Below, in pieces: positions 1 to 8,817 of a stretch of 64,000 nucleotides of DNA. The notes under the pieces are model-generated. The model had not been told where the DNA came from. It was given only the letters and a program-made list of their open reading frames with translations, and made no database searches. Position 1 is the first letter of the stretch. Every line of letters begins with the position of its first letter. The position numbers and the translations under genes were made by a program. This DNA comes from Pseudomonas azotoformans (GTDB lineage Bacteria > Pseudomonadota > Gammaproteobacteria > Pseudomonadales > Pseudomonadaceae), in NCBI RefSeq assembly GCF_001579805.1, contig NZ_CP014546.1, forward strand, positions 4,340,001-4,404,000, read 5' to 3'.

Positions 1-183
1 AGACCGTCATGGAGCGGGGTAGTTTACTTACGGAATAAAAATACTATTCGCTGATATTTTCAGATGCTTCCTACGTGTCGCAGTGCCAGGCAAACGCCCG
101 CAGGAATATCAAAACCTTCTGGTGAACACGCCGCGAAGACTCTATAACTACAAGCTCCTTTAGTCAGACGTCGGGAAACCCCA
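1..183. other. intergenic leader at left edge
   Basis: AT-richer than the genes that follow. I see no gene that can be supported. A minus-strand ATG reads off the left edge from position 10 and could be the start of a divergent gene, but only three codons are visible. The Shine-Dalgarno-like GGGAAA just before position 184 serves the first gene. Confidence 0.4.
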
Positions 184-741
184 ATGAGCAAGGTCTACAC
201 CGTAGCCGTCGTGGTCGGCAGCTTGAGAAAAGACTCGATCAACCGCAAGGTCGCACTGGCACTGGCCGAACTGGCCCCGGCCAACCTGAAGTTGAACATT
301 GTGGAAATTGGCGATTTGCCGCTCTACAACGAAGACATTGACGGGGCGACACCGCCGGCAGCCTACAGTACTTTCCGCAAACACGTGAGTTCATCCGACG
401 CGGTGTTGTTCGTGACCCCGGAATACAACCGCTCCGTGCCCGCCCCGTTGAAGAACGCCATCGACGTCGGTTCGCGGCCTTACGGGCAGAGCGCCTGGAG
501 TGGCAAGCCGGGGGCGATCATCAGTGTATCGCCGGGTGCGATTGGTGGATTTGGCGCCAACCATCACCTGCGCCAGTCCCTGGTGTTCCTCGATATACCG
601 TGCATGCAGCAGCCGGAGGCCTATCTGGGCGGCGCGGGCAGTGTGTTTGACGAGGCGGGCAAGGTCTCGGAAAAGACCAGGCCGTTCTTGCAGGCGTTCA
701 TTGACGCCTATGGCAAGTGGGTCGAAAAACAGCACGGCTGA
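184..741 (+). CDS. NADPH-dependent FMN reductase (chromate/quinone reductase family)
   Basis: A 185-residue flavodoxin-like reductase. The N-terminus has the FMN phosphate loop GSLRKDSINRK (about residues 12-22), followed by the family's TPEYNRSVPAPLKNAID segment (about 79-95) that contacts the flavin, and a GGFGANHHLRQSL stretch near 119. These match the NADPH-dependent FMN reductases that include ChrR/YieF, cytosolic enzymes reducing quinones, and chromate in vitro. Full length for the family (about 185). It stands alone, 140 bp before a convergent azoreductase with a REPIN between them. The physiological substrate is not visible. Confidence 0.85.
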   Translation: MSKVYTVAVVVGSLRKDSINRKVALALAELAPANLKLNIVEIGDLPLYNEDIDGATPPAAYSTFRKHVSSSDAVLFVTPEYNRSVPAPLKNAIDVGSRPYGQSAWSGKPGAIISVSPGAIGGFGANHHLRQSLVFLDIPCMQQPEAYLGGAGSVFDEAGKVSEKTRPFLQAFIDAYGKWVEKQHG

Positions 742-754
742 ATACTCCGGACTT

Positions 755-847
755 TGTGGCGAGGGAGCTTGCTCCCGCTGGACTGCGTAGCAGGCCCATC
801 TTTTGGGGCCGCTTCGCGGCCCAGCGGGAGCAAGCTCCCTCGCCACA
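755..847. repeat. REPIN (inverted REP pair)
   Basis: Starts TGTGGCGAGGGAGC and ends with its exact reverse complement GCTCCCTCGCCACA. The two arms are about 27 bp (through CCCGCTGG/CCAGCGGG) and enclose a short second hairpin (GGGGCCGCTTCGCGGCCC). This is the classic Pseudomonas REP doublet, placed between convergent genes, and it probably acts as an mRNA 3' end for both. Confidence 0.85.
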
Positions 848-881
848 GGTACAGTGTTCACATCAGTTTTTCCCCCGCGTG

Positions 882-1511
882 TCAGGCCAACTGTTCCGCA
901 AGCAACAACGCCAACTCCGTGCTTTTCAGGCGCGATGCCTGATCGACTTCCGGCCCCAGGATGGTCTTTTCCACGTACAGCGAGTGCACATCCGTCACCC
1001 CGATAAAGCCTAGCCAGGCCTCCATGTAAGGCTTCTGGAAATCCATCGCCTGGGTGTCCGGCGCCGAAAAATCCATACCCCGCGCATACACGTTCACCGC
1101 CGTCTTGTTGCGCAGCAGCCCGCGCAACCCGTGCTCCGGGCTGAATTCGAACAACACGTCCTTCTGCGACACCACGTCGATAAAGTGCTTGAGCTTGTAG
1201 GGCACGGCGAAATTCCACAGCGGAACCGAGAACACCAGCACGTCAGCCTGATGCAGTTGGGCCGCCAGCCTTTTCAGCGTTTCCCAGGCGAGGGCTTGTT
1301 CTTCGCTCAAGGGCGTTCCACTGAGCCCGGCGTATTTGGCGTCCATGATCGGGCCGTCGAATTCGGGCAGGTCCAGCGCCCAGAGGTCCAGGGTAATGAC
1401 CTGGGTGTCGGGCGCGTTCTGCTGATACCGCGCGATAAACTGGCGGGCGATTTCCAAAGAGGCGGAGCGCTGTTTGCGCGGTGAGCATTCGATGTGCAGG
1501 AGGGTGGTCAT
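882..1511 (-). CDS. azoR: FMN-dependent NADH-azoreductase
   Basis: A 209-residue flavodoxin-fold enzyme of the AzoR/acpD family, which reduces quinones and azo dyes with NAD(P)H. Visible features are the N-terminal phosphate loop (ECSPRKQRSASLEIAR, about residues 8-23), a PLWNFAVPYKLKHFID flavin-binding segment near 95-110, and a mid-protein ARGM...FQKPYMEAWLGFIG region typical of AzoR. The start was taken at the ATG at 1511 (MTTLLHIECSP) rather than 39 bases upstream, because the family begins there. It is divergent from a LysR regulator with 95 bp between them, so it is the likely target. Confidence 0.88.
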   Translation of the reverse strand: MTTLLHIECSPRKQRSASLEIARQFIARYQQNAPDTQVITLDLWALDLPEFDGPIMDAKYAGLSGTPLSEEQALAWETLKRLAAQLHQADVLVFSVPLWNFAVPYKLKHFIDVVSQKDVLFEFSPEHGLRGLLRNKTAVNVYARGMDFSAPDTQAMDFQKPYMEAWLGFIGVTDVHSLYVEKTILGPEVDQASRLKSTELALLLAEQLA

Positions 1512-1606
1512 GGCAGGTCTCGGAGAAAGGTGACCCAAGCATTGCAACATAGCGCCAAGTGAAATATAAATCGTGTTTTATCGCCTGATTAATCTGTTAT
1601 CAGAAT
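1512..1606. promoter_or_regulatory. divergent azoR / lysR control region
   Basis: The 95-bp gap is AT-rich and contains the imperfect palindrome ATAAATCGTGTTTTAT (about 1566-1581), close to the T-N11/12-A arrangement bound by LysR-type regulators. Direct regulation of azoR by the adjacent LysR protein is inferred from arrangement only. Confidence 0.4.
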
Positions 1607-2458
1607 ATGTTCGATATCGTCCTGCTAAAAACCTTTGTTGCCGTGGTGGATGAAGAAGGCTTCAGCCGCGCCGCTGCCCGTTTGCACCTCACCCAATCGG
1701 CGGTCAGCGGGCATCTGCGTCGTTTGGAGGAACAGGTGGGCAAGCCTTTGCTCACCCGCACCACGCGCTCCCAGCAACTGACGCCTGACGGCGAACGCCT
1801 GATGGCGTATGCAAGGGGCATCCTGGCGCTGAATCGCAATGCCTGGGCCGAGCTGACGCGCTCGGCATTTGAAGGAAATCTGCGCGTTGGAGTGTCGGAA
1901 GAGTTCGCGGATGCGCGTCTGTTGCGCGAGTTGCAGGAGGTTGCCGCGCAATATCCCGGCCTGCAAATCACTGTGCAGGTGGGGATTCCCGGTTCGTTGC
2001 TGGCATTGATGAAGCAGGGCGAGCTGGATGTTGTGGTCGGTTCATTGTGCGAATCCAGCGAGCCTGGCCTGGCGCTGTGGCAGGAGCCGCTGGTGTGGGC
2101 CTGGTCTGCGCAACCGCTGACGACGTTGCCGACGCCCTTGCCCTTGGCGCTGTTTCCCGAGCCTTGCCCTTATCGCGAAGCGGCGCTTTCACGTCTGGCC
2201 CAGGCGGGCATCGTTCAGCGTACCGCTATGCTGTGCTCAAGCTATGCGGCGCTGCATGCCGCTGCGTTGGCGGGGTTTGCCATTGCACCGATCGCGCGCA
2301 GCCAACTGGTGCCCGGCTTGACGGTACTCGGCGCCGAGCACGGGTTACCCGAATTGCCCGATGCCGAGTTCCGCCTGTTCAGCGCGCCGGAGGCGGATCC
2401 ACGCATGGTCGAGGTGATCACCGAAGTAGTGGTCCGCTACGGCGCTTCCTTGCGCTAG
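1607..2458 (+). CDS. LysR family transcriptional regulator
   Basis: 283 residues. The N-terminal winged helix-turn-helix is clear (about residues 1-60: [20 protein letters not shown], then the recognition-helix flank [16 protein letters not shown]), followed by a substrate-binding domain (about 88-280) beginning [17 protein letters not shown]. Length is slightly short for the family (about 290-300). The start is immediately divergent from azoR, suggesting it controls azoR and itself. The 3' end overlaps the convergent poxB stop by 4 bp. The effector cannot be read from sequence. Confidence 0.9.
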   Translation: MFDIVLLKTFVAVVDEEGFSRAAARLHLTQSAVSGHLRRLEEQVGKPLLTRTTRSQQLTPDGERLMAYARGILALNRNAWAELTRSAFEGNLRVGVSEEFADARLLRELQEVAAQYPGLQITVQVGIPGSLLALMKQGELDVVVGSLCESSEPGLALWQEPLVWAWSAQPLTTLPTPLPLALFPEPCPYREAALSRLAQAGIVQRTAMLCSSYAALHAAALAGFAIAPIARSQLVPGLTVLGAEHGLPELPDAEFRLFSAPEADPRMVEVITEVVVRYGASLR

Positions 2459-4179
2459 CGCAACCAGTTGGTGCGCGCCAGCTCGATCACCTCATCGCCA
2501 CGGCCACTCATCACCGCCTTGAGCATATACAGGCTGAACCCCTTGGCCTGTTCCAGCTTGATGGTCGGCGGCATCACCAGCTCCTGGGTCGCGGTGACTA
2601 CGTCCACCAGCACCGGGCCGTCATGGGCGAGGGCGCGGCGCAGGGCCGGTTCCAGGTCTTCGGACTGCTCCACGCGAATGCCGAGGATGCCCATGGCGTT
2701 GGACATGGCGGCGAAGTCCGGGTTTTTCAGCTCGGTACCGGCATCCAGATAGCCCGCTGCCTTCATTTCCATGGCTACGAACCCCAAGGAAGAGTTATCG
2801 AAAACGATGACTTTCACCGGCAGCTTCAGCTGCGCCAACGAGATGAAATCCCCCATCAGCATGGCGAAACCACCGTCACCCGACATCGAGATCACCTGCC
2901 GATCCGGAAAGGCTGCTTGCGCACCTATCGCCTGGGGCATGGCATTGGCCATCGAGCCGTGGTTGAACGAACCGATCAGGCGGCGCTTGCCATTCATCTT
3001 CAAATAGCGCGCAGCCCACACGGTGGGCGATCCGACATCGGCGGTAAAGATTGCATCGTCATCCGCCAATTCACTGAGCAAACGTGCGACGTATTGCGGG
3101 TGAATCGGTCGATTGGCTTTTGAGGGTTGAGCGAGGTCGTCCAGCCCTTGGCGGGCTTTCTCGTAATGCTTCAGGGACGTTTCGAGAAAGCTGCGATCGG
3201 TCTTGCGCGTCAGGCGCGGCAGCAGGGCGCCGATGGTTTCGCTGACATCCGCGGCAATGCCCTGGTCCAGTGTGGCGCGGCGGCCGAGGGCCTGCGGGTT
3301 ACGGTCGACCTGAATGATCTTGGCGTCGGTTGGGTAGAACTGGCGGTAGGGGAAGTCGGTGCCGAGCATGATCAAGGTGTCGCAGTCGAGCATGGCATGG
3401 TAGCCAGAGCTGAAGCCGATCAGGCCGGTCATGCCCACGTCGAACGGGTTGTCCCATTCCACGTGTTCTTTACCGCGCAGGGCGTGTACCACAGGGGCGC
3501 CGAGGGTGTCGGCCAGGGCCACCACCTGGTCATGGGCGCCGGCACAGCCGCTGCCACACAGCAGGGTGGTTTTCTGGCTGCTTTCCAGGATCTCGGTGAG
3601 GCGTTGCAGGTCCTGCTCCGCCGGCAGCGTGCGTGGCGCATGCAAGGCGGGCCACGGCTTGAGCTTGTCTTCGACTTCCAGCAGCGACACATCGCCCGGA
3701 ATCACCACCACCGCCACGCCGCGATTGAGGATCGCCGACCGCATGGCGCGGTGCAGCACGTGAGGCATCTGTTCGGGGTTGGTGACCAGCTCGATAAAGT
3801 GGCTGCACTCCTTGAACAGTTCCTGCGGATGGGTTTCCTGGAAGTAGTTCAGGCCGATCTCCGACGACGGGATCTGCGCGGCAATCGCCAGCACCGGCAC
3901 ATGATTGCGATGGCAGTCGAACAGGCCATTGATCAAATGCAGGTTGCCCGGCCCACAACTGCCGGCGCACACGGTCAGTTCTCCGGTGGCCGCCGCTTCG
4001 GCGCCGGCGGCGAACGCAGCCACTTCCTCATGACGCACATGCATCCACTCGATACTGTCCATGGTGCGCAGGGCGTCGGTGAGGCCGTTGAGGCTGTCGC
4101 CGGTCAGGCCCCAGATGCGCTTGATCCCCGCCTGTTCAAGGGTTGTCGCCAATTGCTGGGCCAGGTTGATTTTCGCCAT
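2455..4179 (-). CDS. poxB: pyruvate dehydrogenase (quinone) / pyruvate oxidase
   Basis: 574 residues, very like E. coli PoxB as I remember it along its whole length: N-terminal [19 protein letters not shown], the [20 protein letters not shown] block with the catalytic TPP glutamate, the FAD/central domain with [16 protein letters not shown], and the C-terminal TPP site beginning [12 protein letters not shown]. The C-terminus [20 protein letters not shown] matches the membrane-associating tail of PoxB. It decarboxylates pyruvate to acetate and CO2, passing electrons to ubiquinone. Start is the ATG at 4179 (MAKINLAQQ); an upstream in-frame ATG at 4191 is less likely. Single gene, convergent with lysR. 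Confidence 0.93.
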   Translation of the reverse strand: MAKINLAQQLATTLEQAGIKRIWGLTGDSLNGLTDALRTMDSIEWMHVRHEEVAAFAAGAEAAATGELTVCAGSCGPGNLHLINGLFDCHRNHVPVLAIAAQIPSSEIGLNYFQETHPQELFKECSHFIELVTNPEQMPHVLHRAMRSAILNRGVAVVVIPGDVSLLEVEDKLKPWPALHAPRTLPAEQDLQRLTEILESSQKTTLLCGSGCAGAHDQVVALADTLGAPVVHALRGKEHVEWDNPFDVGMTGLIGFSSGYHAMLDCDTLIMLGTDFPYRQFYPTDAKIIQVDRNPQALGRRATLDQGIAADVSETIGALLPRLTRKTDRSFLETSLKHYEKARQGLDDLAQPSKANRPIHPQYVARLLSELADDDAIFTADVGSPTVWAARYLKMNGKRRLIGSFNHGSMANAMPQAIGAQAAFPDRQVISMSGDGGFAMLMGDFISLAQLKLPVKVIVFDNSSLGFVAMEMKAAGYLDAGTELKNPDFAAMSNAMGILGIRVEQSEDLEPALRRALAHDGPVLVDVVTATQELVMPPTIKLEQAKGFSLYMLKAVMSGRGDEVIELARTNWLR

Positions 4180-4256
4180 GAAGAACTCCAATCGTCAGTG
4201 AGGTTAAAAACTGCTGATCAATAGGGGACAGTTCGATCACGGCGGATGTTCATCCT

Positions 4257-5489
4257 TTAATGTGAAGATTGCGTCATGGCCGCCCGGTATTGCCGGGTGC
4301 GTCGCGCCAGAAACCATTGGTCACGCACCAGCGCCATGCACGGCGCGACGTTGGCCTTGGGCAAATGGCCGCGGCTGAGGCGGCGCATCTGGTAGCGCAC
4401 CACGGCAAGGACGGCGAGGGAGGCCAGGGGTTTGCGCTTCCAATCGATGGGCTTGAGTTGTGGGTGGGGGTCGCGGCCCTCACGCCAGTGCTGGATCAAC
4501 TGCGGTTCCAGGGTCAGGGCCGTGGCGATCCCGGCCATGGCGACGCCGCTGTCCAGCACCTGTTGCACGATGGGCAGGCGACGGATGCCGCCGGTGACCA
4601 TCACCGGCATCTTGGCAATGGTCGCCAGTTGGCTGGCGAACTCCAGGAAGTACGCCTCCCGCGCCAGGGTACGGCCGTCACGCGCTTCGCCTTGCATGGC
4701 CGGTGCTTCGTAACTGCCGCCGGATAATTCCAGCAGGTCGATGGGCAGCGGGTTGAGCATTTCGACCACGGCGCGTGCATCGGCTTCTGCAAAACCGCCC
4801 CGTTGGAAGTCGGCGGAGTTGAGTTTGACGGCGACACAAAACGACGGGCTGACGTTGGCGCGTACCGCACGGATCACTTCCAGCAACAACCGCGCGCGGT
4901 TCTCCAGGGAGCCGCCCCAGCGGTCGGTGCGTTGATTGCTCAACGGCGACAGGAACTGGCTGAGCAAGTAGCCATGGGCGCCGTGGATCTGCACGCCGGT
5001 AAACCCGGCTTTTTCAGCCAGGCGTGCGCTGGTGGCAAAGCGCTGGATCACATCCTGGATATCGTCCTCGGTCATGGCCTTGGGCGTGGCAAACATCTTG
5101 GAGAAACCGCCCAGGTCGAGCGCCACGGCGGACGGTGCAATGGCTTGCTGGCGCAAGTTGGCCGGTGTCTGGCGGCCTGGGTGGCTGAGCTGAACCCAGA
5201 AGTGCACGCCGTTGCCGCGCGCCACGTCGGTCCACTCGCGAAAGCTCGCCAGGTGCTGCTCGTCTTCGAGGGCCACGCCGCCAGGGCCGGTCATGGCGCG
5301 GCGGTCGACCATCACGTTGCCGGTGATCAACAAGCCAGGCTCGCCCTGCGCCCAGGCTTTGTATAACTGCTTCAGTTCAGGGGAAGGCGCCTGATTGCCA
5401 TCGGCCATGTTTTCTTCCATCGCGGCCTTGGCGATGCGGTTGGAAAGGACTTGGCCATTGGGCAGTTGCAGGGCTTCAAAGGGTGACAT
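4257..5489 (-). CDS. Old Yellow Enzyme family NADH:flavin oxidoreductase
   Basis: 410 residues, a TIM-barrel FMN enzyme. The family's substrate and flavin motifs are visible: WVQLSHPGRQTP (about 111-122), the HGAHGYLLSQFLSPLSNQRTD segment (about 184-204) with the paired histidine region, and a C-terminal MVTGGIRR phosphate-binding strand near 310. It probably reduces activated alkenes or related electrophiles. The ATG at 5489 (MSPFEALQLPNG) was chosen; upstream codons run through the promoter region and are not plausible. It is divergent from a MerR regulator and has a MerR-type promoter with a 19-bp spacer, so induction by that regulator is likely. Confidence 0.87.
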   Translation of the reverse strand: MSPFEALQLPNGQVLSNRIAKAAMEENMADGNQAPSPELKQLYKAWAQGEPGLLITGNVMVDRRAMTGPGGVALEDEQHLASFREWTDVARGNGVHFWVQLSHPGRQTPANLRQQAIAPSAVALDLGGFSKMFATPKAMTEDDIQDVIQRFATSARLAEKAGFTGVQIHGAHGYLLSQFLSPLSNQRTDRWGGSLENRARLLLEVIRAVRANVSPSFCVAVKLNSADFQRGGFAEADARAVVEMLNPLPIDLLELSGGSYEAPAMQGEARDGRTLAREAYFLEFASQLATIAKMPVMVTGGIRRLPIVQQVLDSGVAMAGIATALTLEPQLIQHWREGRDPHPQLKPIDWKRKPLASLAVLAVVRYQMRRLSRGHLPKANVAPCMALVRDQWFLARRTRQYRAAMTQSSH

Positions 5490-5517
5490 GGGTTGACTCC
5501 TGAGCGGGGGAGGCCTC

Positions 5518-5548
5518 AGGCTAAGCTTAAAGTTAACTTTAATGTCAA
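5518..5548 (-). promoter_or_regulatory. MerR-type promoter/operator for the OYE gene
   Basis: On the minus strand a perfect -35 TTGACA (5548-5543) and a -10-like TAGCCT (5523-5518) are separated by 19 bp. The spacer contains the perfect 16-bp palindrome TTAAAGTTAACTTTAA (5527-5542). An over-long 19-bp spacer filled by a dyad is the hallmark of promoters activated by MerR proteins through DNA distortion. The merR-like gene starts 13 bp away on the other strand, so it probably represses itself from the same site. Confidence 0.8.
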
Positions 5549-5560
5549 GCAGGGGCGGCG

Positions 5561-5965
5561 ATGAATATTGGTGAGCTGGCAAAGCAGAGTGGGCTGGCGG
5601 CGTCGCGGATCCGCTTTTATGAGGCCGAGGGGCTGATCAGCCAGGTGGGGCGTCAGGCCAATGGTTATCGGCGCTACTCGGCGGAAGCATTGCAGACGTT
5701 GCAGCTGATTCAGAGCGCGCAACAGGCCGGTTTTACCTTGCAGGAACTCAAGGCGCTGATGCCTGCGCCGGGTGAGCATAAGCGTGAAGAGCTGATCGAG
5801 GCGCTGGAGCGCAAGGTGGCGCAGATCGAAGAGATGCAAGCGCAACTGGCTCATAGCAAGGCGCAATTGCTGGGAGTGATCGAAGCGGTGCGGGCGCAGC
5901 CCGAAGGTGTGCCGTGCAGCATGGGGCAAAAGCAGGTGCTGGCGTCGATCAAACTCAATGCATAA
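5561..5965 (+). CDS. MerR family transcriptional regulator
   Basis: 134 residues. The N-terminal MerR helix-turn-helix is clear (MNIGELAKQSGLAASRIRFYEAEGLI), with the wing GRQANGYRRYSAEAL (about 31-45). A coiled-coil dimerisation helix follows (about 78-115, rich in E, Q, A, K). The C-terminus has one cysteine (VPCSMGQKQ) rather than a full metal- or FeS-binding cluster, so this is more like the small-molecule or electrophile-sensing MerR branch. It is divergent from the OYE gene and ends at a strong terminator. Confidence 0.9.
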   Translation: MNIGELAKQSGLAASRIRFYEAEGLISQVGRQANGYRRYSAEALQTLQLIQSAQQAGFTLQELKALMPAPGEHKREELIEALERKVAQIEEMQAQLAHSKAQLLGVIEAVRAQPEGVPCSMGQKQVLASIKLNA

Positions 5966-5995
5966 AAAAAGCCCTGGCATGCCAGGGCTTTTTCA
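5964..5995. terminator. bidirectional intrinsic terminator
   Basis: AAAAAAAGCCCTGGCATGCCAGGGCTTTTT is a perfect GC-rich dyad with an A-run before it and a T-run after it. It can stop the merR-like gene on the plus strand and the cysI-DUF934 operon on the minus strand. Confidence 0.92.
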
Positions 5996-6006
5996 TGCGC
6001 CGAGAC

Positions 6007-6501
6007 TCAGCGACGGCGGAACAGCGGCAACGGTTCGTCCGTTGCGGCCTGGTACGTCACCGAGAAGTCCTTGAGGCTTTCCAGTGCTTCGTAGGGGTCT
6101 TTGTCGGCGCGCAGGGCGAAGGCATCGAACCCGCAGCGGCGCAGGTAGAACAGTTGGTCGCGCAGCACATCGCCAATCGCGCGCAGCTCGCCTTTGTAGC
6201 CATAACGGTCACGTAGCAAGCGGGCGTTGGAGTAATTGCGACCGTCGGTGAAGGCCGGGAAGTTAAGGGCGATGACCTGGAAGTGCTCCACGTCGTCACC
6301 GATTTCTTCGGCTTCTTCCTCTGCATCCAGCCATACGCCCAGGCCGCCATCGCGGGCCTTGAGGGCGTGCGCGTGTTCGCGCCACAGGGCCAACGGCACG
6401 ATCAGGTCGTCGCAGTTGGAAATGCCGTCGAAGCTCGCGTCCTTGGGCAGCAGGTGCCAGGTTTCGTCGAGGACTTCGTTGTTCTTAATGATTCGCTGCA
6501 T
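6007..6501 (-). CDS. DUF934 family protein, sulfite-reduction partner
   Basis: 164 residues, with the DUF934 pattern: N-terminal MQRIIKNNEVLDETW, the block ALNFPAFTDGRNYSNARLLRDRYGYKGELRAIGDVLRDQ in the middle (about 81-119, described here in outline), and LRRCGFDAFAL near 123. Family members are encoded beside sulfite or assimilatory reductases and are annotated as probable oxidoreductase subunits; no catalytic role is established. The start at 6501 overlaps the end of cysI by 17 bp, indicating translational coupling. The reading upstream to 6588 lies inside cysI and was rejected. Confidence 0.85.
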   Translation of the reverse strand: MQRIIKNNEVLDETWHLLPKDASFDGISNCDDLIVPLALWREHAHALKARDGGLGVWLDAEEEAEEIGDDVEHFQVIALNFPAFTDGRNYSNARLLRDRYGYKGELRAIGDVLRDQLFYLRRCGFDAFALRADKDPYEALESLKDFSVTYQAATDEPLPLFRRR

Positions 6502-8143
6502 AGACGCGCTCCTTGAACAGGTCGATGCCGATGCGCTGGTAGGTGTCGATGAAACGCTCATCTTCGGTGCGCTGTTCGATGTACACATCGATCAACTTGC
6601 CGATCACCTCAGGCATGGCTTCCTGGGCGAAGGATGGGCCGAGGATCTTGCCCAGGCTCGCATCGCGGCTGGCGCTGCCACCCAGGGACACTTGGTAGAA
6701 TTCTTCGCCTTTCTTGTCCACGCCCAGGATGCCGATGTGGCCGACGTGGTGGTGACCACAGGCGTTCATGCAACCGGAAATGTTCAGGTCCAGCTCGCCG
6801 ATGTCGAACAGGTAATCCAGGTCGTCGAAACGGCGTTGGATCGATTCGGCAATCGGGATCGACTTGGCGTTGGCCAGGGAGCAGAAGTCGCCGCCCGGGC
6901 AGCAGATGATGTCGGTCAGCAGGCCGATGTTCGGCGTGGCGAAACCGCCTTCGCGCAGCTCGCCCCACAGGGTGAACAGTTGGCTCTGCTCAACGTCCGC
7001 GAGGATGATGTTCTGCTCGTGGGAGGTGCGCAGTTGACCGAAGCTGTAGCGCTCGGCCAGGTCGGCGACGGCATCCAGCTGCTTGTCGGTGATATCGCCC
7101 GGTGCAACACCGGTCGGTTTCAGCGACAGGGTCACCGCCACGTAGCCCGGCTTCTTGTGCGCCAAGGTGTTGCGGCCACGCCAGCGGGCGAAACCTGGAT
7201 GTTCTTGGTCCAGTGCTGCGAACTCGGCGTCCTGATTGCTCAGGGCTTTGTATTCAGGGTCGACGAAGTGCTTGGCGACGCGGTGCACTTCGGCTTCGGT
7301 CAGGGTGGTCTGGCCGCCGCGCAGGTGTTCCATCTCGGCGTCGACTTTCTGGGCGAACACCTCAGGGGTCAGCGCCTTGACCAGGATCTTGATCCGGGCC
7401 TTGTACTTGTTGTCACGACGGCCGTAGCGGTTGTAGACCCGCAGGATCGCGTCGAGGTAGCTCAACAGGTCCTGCCACGGCAAGAATTCGTTGATGAAGG
7501 CACCGACCACCGGGGTACGGCCCAGGCCGCCACCGACCAATACGCGAAAGCCCAGCTCGCCGGCTGCGTTGTGCACCGGCTCCAGGCCGATATCGTGCAC
7601 TTCGATGGCCGCACGGTCCGAGGTCGAGCCATTGATGGCGATCTTGAACTTGCGCGGCAGGTAGGCGAATTCCGGGTGGAAGGTGGTCCATTGGCGGACG
7701 ATTTCGCACCAGGGGCGTGGGTCGATCAGCTCGTCGGCGGCAACACCGGCGAATTGGTCGGTGGTCACGTTGCGCAGGCAGTTACCGCTGGTCTGAATGG
7801 CGTGCATCTGCACGGTGGCCAATTCAGCCAGGATGTCCGGCACATCTTCCAGCGCCGGCCAGTTGAACTGTACGTTCTGGCGGGTACTGATGTGGGCATA
7901 GCCTTTGTCGAAGTCGCGGGCAATCTTGGCCATCATGCGCGTCTGGCGCGACGTCAGTTGGCCATAGGGCACGGCCACCCGCAGCATCGGCGCAAAGCGC
8001 TGAACATAAAGGCCATTTTGCAGGCGCAGAGGGCGGAACTCTTCTTCGCTCAGTTCACCTGCCAGATAGCGTCGGGTCTGATCACGGAACTGCTTGACGC
8101 GGTCCTCGATGATGCGCTGATCGTATTCGTCGTATACGTACAT
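6485..8143 (-). CDS. cysI: sulfite reductase, siroheme/4Fe-4S hemoprotein
   Basis: 552 residues, a single-polypeptide sulfite (nitrite/sulfite-type) reductase converting sulfite to sulfide for cysteine synthesis. Two ferredoxin-like half domains are visible, an N-terminal one with the RQTRMMAKIARDF and QTSGNCLRNVTTDQ segments, and the cofactor region CCPGGDFCSLANAKS (about residue 417) plus SGCMNACGHHHVGHIG (about 454), whose cysteines hold the 4Fe-4S/siroheme pair. The ATG at 8143 (MYVYDEYDQR) fits the family; the 29 codons upstream lack support. It forms an operon with the DUF934 gene. CysB control is likely but I could not point to a firm site. Confidence 0.9.
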   Translation of the reverse strand: MYVYDEYDQRIIEDRVKQFRDQTRRYLAGELSEEEFRPLRLQNGLYVQRFAPMLRVAVPYGQLTSRQTRMMAKIARDFDKGYAHISTRQNVQFNWPALEDVPDILAELATVQMHAIQTSGNCLRNVTTDQFAGVAADELIDPRPWCEIVRQWTTFHPEFAYLPRKFKIAINGSTSDRAAIEVHDIGLEPVHNAAGELGFRVLVGGGLGRTPVVGAFINEFLPWQDLLSYLDAILRVYNRYGRRDNKYKARIKILVKALTPEVFAQKVDAEMEHLRGGQTTLTEAEVHRVAKHFVDPEYKALSNQDAEFAALDQEHPGFARWRGRNTLAHKKPGYVAVTLSLKPTGVAPGDITDKQLDAVADLAERYSFGQLRTSHEQNIILADVEQSQLFTLWGELREGGFATPNIGLLTDIICCPGGDFCSLANAKSIPIAESIQRRFDDLDYLFDIGELDLNISGCMNACGHHHVGHIGILGVDKKGEEFYQVSLGGSASRDASLGKILGPSFAQEAMPEVIGKLIDVYIEQRTEDERFIDTYQRIGIDLFKERVYAANH

Positions 8144-8337
8144 ATAGGTCCTGTTCTCGGCAAATCTGCGCGCACGGCCGCGCACTCCCAACGGAGCCGG
8201 CGCACGATACCAGTTTGCGTTTATGCGCAAAAGTGATGTTTGAGTATATGCAAATAACCAAATCGCCTAATGAGAACCGTTATCGCCATACCCACATTTG
8301 TCATGCGGGCAATCGTCAACTTTACTGTGAGCGTGTT
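8144..8337. promoter_or_regulatory. cysI upstream region
   Basis: A 194-bp AT-rich leader before cysI (minus strand). It should hold the cysI promoter and probably a CysB site, but no motif is clear enough to place. Its left part, next to cysI, is GC-rich untranslated leader. Confidence 0.35.
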
Positions 8338-8605
8338 TAGGGGGCGTTCTCATCGATTTTCCCCGCCGCGTTGTGTCTTAAAGCGGGCCAGGCAAGGCGC
8401 AGGCCGCCGGGAATGGTGTTCCCTTTCCAAGGCCTGCAACGCAGCATGGCCCGCTTTCAGGCACAACCCGAAGGGCCGGGCCTGCTGCTGTGCAGGGCTG
8501 CGTTGCTCGAAGCTTATTTGGAAAAACCAAACTACGCTTCTCGCGCCTTGCCCTGCACAGCAGCAGACCCGGCGCGGCGGGGAAAATCGATGAGAACGCC
8601 CCCTA
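8338..8605. mobile_element. MITE-like palindromic element, 268 bp
   Basis: Perfect 33-bp terminal inverted repeats (8338-8370 and 8573-8605), outermost bases TAGGGGGCGTTCTC. TA lies at both tips, compatible with a TA target duplication. Inside are two more hairpins: AAGCGGGCCA/TGGCCCGCTT (8381-8390 and 8447-8456) and a CTGCTGCTGTGCAGGGC pair (about 8482-8498 and 8550-8566). Both strands have open frames whose translations mirror each other, as expected of a palindrome and not of genes. No transposase, so any movement would need a helper in trans. Confidence 0.8.
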
Positions 8606-8639
8606 GCAATCACCTATAAAACCGACAAGAGGCGATGCG

Positions 8640-8753
8640 ATGAGCAATCCGACAAAAGCCCGTAAACCCGACAGTACCGTTGATGCCTGGGCCATCCTGT
8701 TCCTGATCATTCTGGTCGTGGGAACTGCCGTGTTCTGGGTAAGCCACCAGTAA
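8640..8753 (+). CDS. 37-residue single-pass membrane miniprotein
   Basis: ATG at 8640, preceded by the Shine-Dalgarno-like AAGAGGCG, encodes 37 residues ending in TAA at 8751-8753. A basic, polar N-terminus (MSNPTKARKPDSTVDAW) is followed by one hydrophobic helix (about residues 18-34, AILFLIILVVGTAVFWV) and a short SHQ tail. I do not recognise a family. The good ribosome site, clean transmembrane profile and position just outside the MITE argue that it is real. Function unknown. Confidence 0.6.
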   Translation: MSNPTKARKPDSTVDAWAILFLIILVVGTAVFWVSHQ

Positions 8754-8817
8754 ACAGCCTCGATTGACTGTCGCAATGCCACTATCATGGCGGTCAATAT
8801 TCAAGGCTTGAACATCC

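Noticed and set aside
755..847. CRISPR-like repetition and other short repeats
   Set aside because: Only inverted REP pairs and palindromic elements are present. No run of regularly spaced direct repeats and no cas gene exists in the window.
6236..8236. 666-codon plus-strand frame opposite cysI
   Set aside because: Antisense shadow of CysI and its DUF934 partner, whose motifs are clear on the other strand.
8270..8613. Two mirror-image open frames (plus and minus)
   Set aside because: They fall on the palindromic MITE-like element and translate to nearly the same peptide ends, which is a product of inverted repeats.
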